Source: Allolobophora icterica (lineage: Eukaryota; Annelida; Clitellata; Crassiclitellata; Lumbricidae). Taken from it: DNA of 64,000 nucleotides. How positions within the stretch are numbered: the stretch's first letter is position 1; each line of letters starts with the position of its first letter. A model generated the notes under the pieces. The model was not told the DNA's origin, ran no database searches, and saw nothing but the letters and a program-made list of their open reading frames with translations. The stretch lies in the NCBI GenBank assembly GCA_963556255.1, contig OY744612.1:17554900-17618899 (forward strand), given 5' to 3'. The translations under genes and the position numbers were made by a program. Positions 56,801 through 64,000 of this stretch are shown here, one piece after another.

Positions 56801-57293
56801 CGCAGGCGATGTCCTTGTCGCAAACATTAGCCAGATCCATACGTGGGTGTACGTTGGGTCGTCGCCGGATTCCGATCCTTCCTCCGTCAAATGCCCATCG
56901 TCACTTAACCCCTCCAGCATCCCAGCTATATCTTTATATTTAATAGTTTTATATCGATTTCTCACACTCACGATATTTCGCTTATCGTCTCGGTCCGCCA
57001 TCTTCGTTACTTCTTATAATTAGAGTAAAAATAGAACTACAAGCCTGTTTATCTATAGGTCACGTGTGAAAATTGCAGACGCCTATTGGCTCTGTACTTA
57101 GAACCTTGTAATACTGGCAGAAATTTATTTTAGTACTTAGAACTTTGTAATTCTGTCAAATACTGGTCAATATGAATCCAATTCAGTACAAGCGTCTGTT
57201 ACTATGGTAAAGGGGTGCAGTTAGAACTCCGTCACATTGAAATCTCCGATTTGACAAAAATGTTAGTTACAACCGTGTAATTCTAAGGTCACG
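53853..57293 (-). mobile_element. 3.44-kb DNA transposon with perfect TIRs
   Basis: The termini are perfect 23-bp inverted repeats: left begins CGTGACCTTAGAATTACACG (53,853-53,875), right is its inverse (57,271-57,293). The flanking AAAA on both sides may be a 4-bp target duplication but is uninformative in this A-rich array. Subterminal copies of TTAGAACCTTGTAATTCTG lie at 54,065, 54,106 (inverted), 57,098, 57,137 and 57,221. It encodes one protein, at 54,369-56,366. Confidence 0.9.
54369..56366 (-). CDS. DDE-type transposase of unassigned superfamily
   Basis: An intact 665-codon frame from the ATG at 56,366 (an upstream TTG extends the frame but is unlikely as a start). The N-terminus has two and a half repeats of about 39 residues beginning KRKRNPTEAN, basic and probably nuclear-localising. 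A Cys cluster follows (CNSKSCLTKCRFFC), then a second CxxC (CDLCEEF). The likely catalytic acids are Asp389 (VVCFDLENV), Asp467 (ITWSDSCVPQN) and one of Glu509, Asp511 or Glu518 (CIQEVDNMHSQIEKA). This layout occurs in a family of uncharacterised proteins in insects, cnidarians and molluscs that I take to be transposases. The assignment rests on its TIR-bounded setting. No stops or frameshifts, so the element may be recently active. A splice acceptor-like CTGTGCACAG precedes the ATG. Confidence 0.8.
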   Translation of the reverse strand: MDTRKRKRNPTEANITSRNDDTTTVAATTLTVAESSNKQSVRKRKRNPTEANTTSRNDNTTTVTVAATTVTVAESSNKQSVRKRKRNPTEWKANKRKSLCQAGKEYLSRRGKLVPAKTVGKSKNKSNCNSKSCLTKCRFFCEKKISESERESIFNRYYKLEQTEKYQFYGKTTERFEKTRCTVRKGPGEGKDSRRRYTFQYYLDIGNDRHRVCKDYYLGTLAISQKPIYNFHNNKKDPVTGVPSPDKRGKHTKKVISTQQKIKVRNHIESFPAVESHYTRSSSKKQYLEANLSISKMYQLYLESLEVDEVPVKESYYRYMFVTEFNLDFHMPKSDRCDLCEEFKVLKLNREVIGTEISVKYDRHIAQKDAMREERKADKQSKKMVVCFDLENVITLPKAGTSNFFYKRKLNLYNLTAHASSGQGYCAIWPETLSGRAGIDIASAIVKILTAVVRDHPDISEIITWSDSCVPQNRNSIMAYAMGDFLQRHSHVTSLTMKYSVPGHSCIQEVDNMHSQIEKAMQVAEFFSPVSFLRVLLNVNRSKPFKVIQMKNNDFKQYNVPAKFLEYQKIPFSKVVGLRLTKVEHEVSYRTSWSEPWIIENIRYVSKSRKGSKKDGQVLDKGLNTLKVSKFVCQITAEKKKDLASMLKWLPLEDRQFYEKTVLLK

Positions 57294-57450
57294 AAAAGTT
57301 TCAAAGTTTTAGAAATTTTTAGTTTCAAAAAATTTTTTTCTTCAACATTTCAAAAATTTTAAAATTTCAAAGTTTAAAAATTTCAAAGTTTCAAAGTTTT
57401 CAAAATTTTAAGTTTCGAAATTTTAGTTTCATCAATTTTAGTTTCAAAAA
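57294..57450. repeat. AAATTTTAGTTTCA minisatellite, right part
   Basis: Continuation of the array at 53,545-53,852 after the transposon. Confidence 0.9.
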
Positions 57451-57647
57451 CTTGCATCCAACAACATCAATAATAATCGGTAGATGTCAATCAGTAAATT
57501 TCAACATTTTAACCGACCATTGGCTGATCAGTTAGCAAGAGTTTGAATTCGTTAAAAGACGGCAATCGTGGTTCCATTTGGCAGTCTTGGACAATTAGTC
57601 AATACAGTTATACTCTCCAGTTTACTTAAAAGTATAGGCTATCGAGA

Positions 57648-57999
57648 ATGTGTTTTAAGGTTGAAAATCAAGACACTACTTGGATGCAAAACAACACTCC
57701 AGATTATGTGAGTTGTGAATCTGTGACGCCCGAATGTGAAGGACTTGATAGAAATGCTGGACGTGAGGATCATATTCTAAAGTCTGATGGCATTCACACC
57801 ACTCAATCTTATCGCCTCATCCGACTTAAGACTGAGAATGAAAAGCTGAAAACTTCGTTGATATGCAAACGCTGTCATTCTACTCAAGTTCAAACGCTCA
57901 ATCTACCTTGTTTGTTGTGAACCATGTGCCGATGCTATTGACCATTGTCCTCTGTGCTCAGACAGAATTCTCGGAACCGTGAGAATTTATATGGTATAA
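57648..57999 (+). pseudogene. IAP-type RING finger ORF, broken in the RING
   Basis: The frame from ATG 57,648 runs 90 codons and ends RLIRLKTENEKLKTSLICKR, CHSTQVQTLNLPCLL, stop. One base shift continues as CEPCADAIDHCPLC and SDRILGTVRIYMV, stop at 57,997. The helix-CxxC...CxxC...CPLC...GTVR order is that of C-terminal RINGs in IAP-like E3 ligases, but the central C-x-H-x(2-3)-C is missing because of a small deletion that also shifts the frame. No BIR domain is present. A possible AATAAA lies at 58,541. It is probably a retrocopied or captured fragment. Confidence 0.65.
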
Positions 58000-58079
58000 A
58001 ATTCTTCATCAACTGTCTGTGAGTGCATACTCCTAAATTGCACGTATTGGAAAAATGTGTTTGATGGCGATGACGACTA

Positions 58080-58095
58080 CGGCGCCGGCGGTGCC

Positions 58096-58137
<42 letters not shown>

Positions 58138-58145
58138 TGCGGTAG
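58080..58145. repeat. (GGC/GGT)n GC-rich tract
   Basis: A short GCCGGCGGTGGCGGTGG-type run, the most GC-rich point of this part of the window. Confidence 0.9.
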
Positions 58146-58754
58146 TACTCGCATGTTTGAAACGATGTTCAGAGACAAGAAGAGAGCCAGAAATGATCGC
58201 GCAGGGCTAAGAATATTGTTCGTTTTTCATTAGTAATAGCACAACTTTGCTGGTGAATGAAAACTTTGTCTTTTACCTTTGCAAGTAAAGTGTACATTTC
58301 TACAACTTTTGCCAAATGTTGGAGACGGTTTCGCTTGAATTTGGAATGTTGACAAGTTTAATTGTTTAAAATGGACTTGTAACATTGAAACCTTTGCTAA
58401 TGGCGTTTATGCGAAAACGCTGACTTTAGCAAACTGAGCGTGTGTGGAACTATAATGATGAGGCGTCAGGCATAGATTTCCATATGTTGTGGGAGAAACT
58501 TTGGTGACTCGACATAGAACTTGAGAAACTGTTTTATTGAAATAAATCAACTTTTAACCTACAACTCGTGTCTTTGAGTATTTAGTTATTTTGCATGCAA
58601 TTGAAAAACTCCTGAGAATGAAAATATGCAAAGTTGCAGGTCTATAGAAGATCTGTACGTTTCACTCCTCTCACGCGAAACCTCTCGTTTTCTATCAAAT
58701 TGCAGCTCCAACGCTTTGCTAGAACAATCATCCAAATTTTTCCAAACTGCCCAA
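58146..58754. other. unpaired right side of the centre
   Basis: Presumed 3' flank of the RING ORF, with AATAAA at 58,541. No other gene seen. Confidence 0.45.
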
Positions 58755-61732
<2,978 letters not shown>

Positions 61733-61789
61733 CAGAGGTTCGAATTTGCATCATCAGCTCCATTTACGCCTCTAGCCAATTCGATTATG

Positions 61790-61960
61790 ACGAGCACATT
61801 GACACTTCAATGTAGGCCTAAGTGGGAAGATCCGGCGATGAGGGAGGACTAGTTTCCCGATCTCTTATGCCGAGGCTAAGCAAAATGTACTTGATATAAT
61901 ACTTCATACCATTGGTTGCCTCTCAGGGATGGCTTAAAGAATGCTCAATTTAATGAAACT
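61790..61960 (+). repeat. SINE body/tail
   Basis: TTATGCCGAGGCTAAGCAAAAT and CAGGGATGGCTTAAAGAATGC match the SINE tails near 23,320 and 31,210. Confidence 0.5.
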
Positions 61961-62392
61961 AAGCATTTGTCGTATTTATTTCTGGTAACATTACGCGAGA
62001 TTCACAGTTCATCTCTGTTTATTTATCTCTGCCTTTGTAACTCTGTTTCTATTACAATCTCTGTGACTATGTCTTTGTGTCTCTGTGTCTGACTGACTGT
62101 CACCTCGTATATCTGGCATTTTCTGTCTGTCCGTGCGGCGTCTATCTTTTCCAAGTCCATTATCATATAATTCATTTTTCGTTTTGTTAGAGCTGCTGAA
62201 GATCTTAGCCTTAATCGTTAATCCTTTTTTGTTATTCTGCGGACTTCGTTTGACATTTATTAACCCTCCAGAATCTCATAACTTCAAAAGGGACCTGAAA
62301 CTCTCTCAGCATGTAACGCGAACTATAGGATTACCAATACTTCTAGCTTTTTCTAGTATTTCTAATGGTGGTGCTATATAATTGTGTTGCAG

Positions 62393-62512
62393 AGTAATGT
62401 GGAAGCCGTGCATCCCAAGCGCAACCCTGTTAAACCAAGCGGATGTGACGTCAGATGATAGCCTATCAGATCTGCCGAGCTGCTTCCGTTGCTCTTCGTT
62501 CACAGATTCACA
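62393..62512 (+). CDS. cachd1-like: CACHD1-like exon 19 (Cys-rich stalk)
   Basis: Read in the phase set by exon 18: PVMWKPCIPSATLLNQADVT, then SDLPSCFRCSSFTDSQ. Acceptor GTTGCAG, donor CA|GTGAGT. The exon 18-19 intron is 12 kb and contains the whole inverted repeat. Confidence 0.82.
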
Positions 62513-62894
62513 GTGAGTAGTTAGGCATTTTAAAATGTCCGATTGCATATTTCAAAGGTGTAGGTTGCTGCGTATAAAACTCAAATCTTCATTTGACAAA
62601 GTACCGTAATGAGAAATTTTACTCGTTCGCTAATGTTCAACTATGAGGATTCTCAGTTGCCGCTCCACTATCTATCTGGACTAATTAATTAGAGTCAACA
62701 ACCCGTATGCACCCAGGCCGCCGCTGGAGGCGTTGTTGTTACTTAATATATTATTACATAATACAGCATAACAAGGCACAGATAGCATCTTATAGGCTGC
62801 AACGTTGAGCTACGTAGGTTACATGGAGCTTGAGAAGTCAACTATTACAATACAGTCTTATTAATTAATATTAAAATTACAATCTTCCTAACAG

Positions 62895-62992
62895 ATTGTG
62901 TGAAGCCAACTACTGTTACTGGCTGAACTTCAATACTACATGTAGTTCGACTAGAATCACTACACCTACAGCTGACATCACTACAACTGCAG
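62895..62992 (+). CDS. cachd1-like: CACHD1-like exon 20 (Cys-rich stalk)
   Basis: Encodes LCEANYCYWLNFNTTCSSTR and a Thr-rich stretch ITTPTADITTTA, a likely O-glycosylated juxtamembrane stalk. Acceptor AACAG|A completes Gln; donor G|GTAGCC. Confidence 0.85.
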
Positions 62993-63769
62993 GTAGCCTA
63001 AACAGTAATTGGCTAAAGGTGACGCTTAATTGTACAATTAGATAACAGCAAGTGAATGATACGAATTGACATTGCAATTGTAATTGAAAATTTACGTAGC
63101 CCCTTTTCAAGAGAGACACATAAGAGACGCTCCCGGCCTAATACAATTTAACCAAGGTCGAACAGAATGGTCTTCAAGTGCATGTGGAAAAGAGGCAAAT
63201 GAGGCCGAAGAGTTCATATCGTAGGTTGTTACGGAACATATTCCAGGAGGATAGGTCGACCACAGCAAACTACTATGCGGGACCGTGGAAGTCCTAGCCG
63301 TTGGAACAACCAAGTCGCCTTGCACAGCGGAGCAGAGAATCTGTGGCCATGGATGGAATAAGGGTAAAGATAAGTAGTTTTGTTAATAACCTTCTTAATG
63401 AGATACCCTGGACATATAAGACTTTAATCCGTTGTGTCTTAATATCTTCTCTTGGTCAGGGTGTTTCAATTCCATTTATTTCCCGACTTGGCTCGGAGCG
63501 CGGCAGTAGCGGTGTGACGGAAAAGGAGTTGGCCCTAACTGTGCAGTAGCTGATGACACATGTAGGATGGACATCACCTGGAGAGTCAAGCAGTTGGAGG
63601 CGTGTAATCGACAAGAACTGGCTACGATCTCATGGTCTTAAGGAAGGAACAAAGGAAGATTTATTTTAATGCATTTTGGTAATTCTCTGTAAGGTGGCGT
63701 TATAGAAGCTGGTCTGTGATCAATTTCGACAAGTATTGGTAGCGGCGGTTCATTGTTTTGTGTATGCAG
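62993..63769. other. intron 20
   Basis: No gene recognised. Frames of 72-82 codons on both strands show no domain. Confidence 0.45.
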
Positions 63770-64000
63770 CGACAACTCGATCCTTCTCTCCAGTGTCATC
63801 CTCCAACCGTGCAACGACCCTCGGTCTCGCCATCGGACTCTCTCTGGGCCTGTTCTTCTTATTGGCTGCATTCGTCGCTGGGTTTTTCATATGGAGAAGT
63901 TGTAACAAGAAGACACCTACATGGGGCAGGGGCAAACCACCTGAACCCTTCGACACTCCGAACTCTCTGTACGAGAGTATCGACAAAGACAAGGTCCCGA
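63770..64000 (+). CDS. cachd1-like: CACHD1-like exon 21 (transmembrane helix and tail, runs off window)
   Basis: Encodes ATTRSFSPVSSSNRATT, a hydrophobic helix LGLAIGLSLGLFFLLAAFVA plus GFFIW, then a basic stop-transfer RSCNKK and the start of the cytoplasmic tail (PPEPFDTPNSLYESIDKDKV). The open frame continues past base 64,000. The tail is not recognisably like vertebrate CACHD1. Confidence 0.9.

Noticed and set aside
62393..62460. Exon 19 read as SNVEAVHPKRNPVKPSG
   Set aside because: That frame hits TGA after 21 codons. The phase set by exon 18 gives an open Cys-containing reading that splices into exon 20.

Overview
The window is animal (metazoan) nuclear DNA. It has spliced genes with long introns, LTR and non-LTR retrotransposons, tRNA-derived SINEs, DNA-transposon remnants, minisatellites and many microsatellites. 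It carries a Gmr1-like LTR element, which is a Ty3/gypsy relative with integrase ahead of reverse transcriptase. That group was described from deuterostomes, and the palindrome TAGGCCTA recurs through the window. Together these make a marine deuterostome (for example an echinoderm) a reasonable guess, but the species cannot be fixed from sequence alone.

Host gene: one gene on the + strand occupies most of the window. I joined 21 exons between 11,534 and the window end by matching splice sites, reading phase and protein similarity. All phases agree and the exons encode about 1,050 residues. The product is a homologue of CACHD1 (VWFA and cache domain-containing protein 1, related to the alpha2delta subunits of voltage-gated calcium channels). 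It has an N-terminal helical segment, a VWA domain with an intact DxSxS metal site, two cache modules, a cysteine-rich stalk, one transmembrane helix and a cytoplasmic tail that runs off the window. The first coding exon with the signal peptide was not found.

Layout: 1-8,322 holds the 3' end of one LTR element, a shared LTR, a complete element with one 1,801-residue Gag-PR-IN-RT-RH ORF, and a second LTR. 8,323-11,533 holds a hAT-like non-autonomous element and a Helitron/PIF1 helicase tail. 11.5-13.1 kb carries exons 1-2. The 13.1-21.6 kb intron is full of nested repeats: a decayed transposon-type ORF, 0.65-kb direct repeats with YY1-like palindromes, a MITE split by a LINE, and a hAT MITE with a perfect 8-bp target duplication. 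21.6-31.5 kb carries exons 3-8 with several LINE fragments. 32.16-36.49 kb contains two oppositely oriented arrays of the same 16-bp minisatellite. 36.8-50.4 kb carries exons 9-18, separated by LINE copies and microsatellites. 50.52-61.73 kb is a giant inverted repeat with 3-kb arms and a 5.2-kb centre. The centre holds a 3.44-kb DNA transposon (perfect TIRs, DDE-type transposase) and a broken IAP-type RING ORF. 62.4-64.0 kb carries exons 19-21.

The most unusual structures are the 11-kb inverted repeat with its transposase and RING contents, the inverted 16-bp arrays, the duplicated and triplicated splice acceptors at exons 5 and 14, and the tandem, apparently identical Gmr1-like elements. 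Apart from the CACHD1-like gene, the coding sequence here is mobile-element derived.
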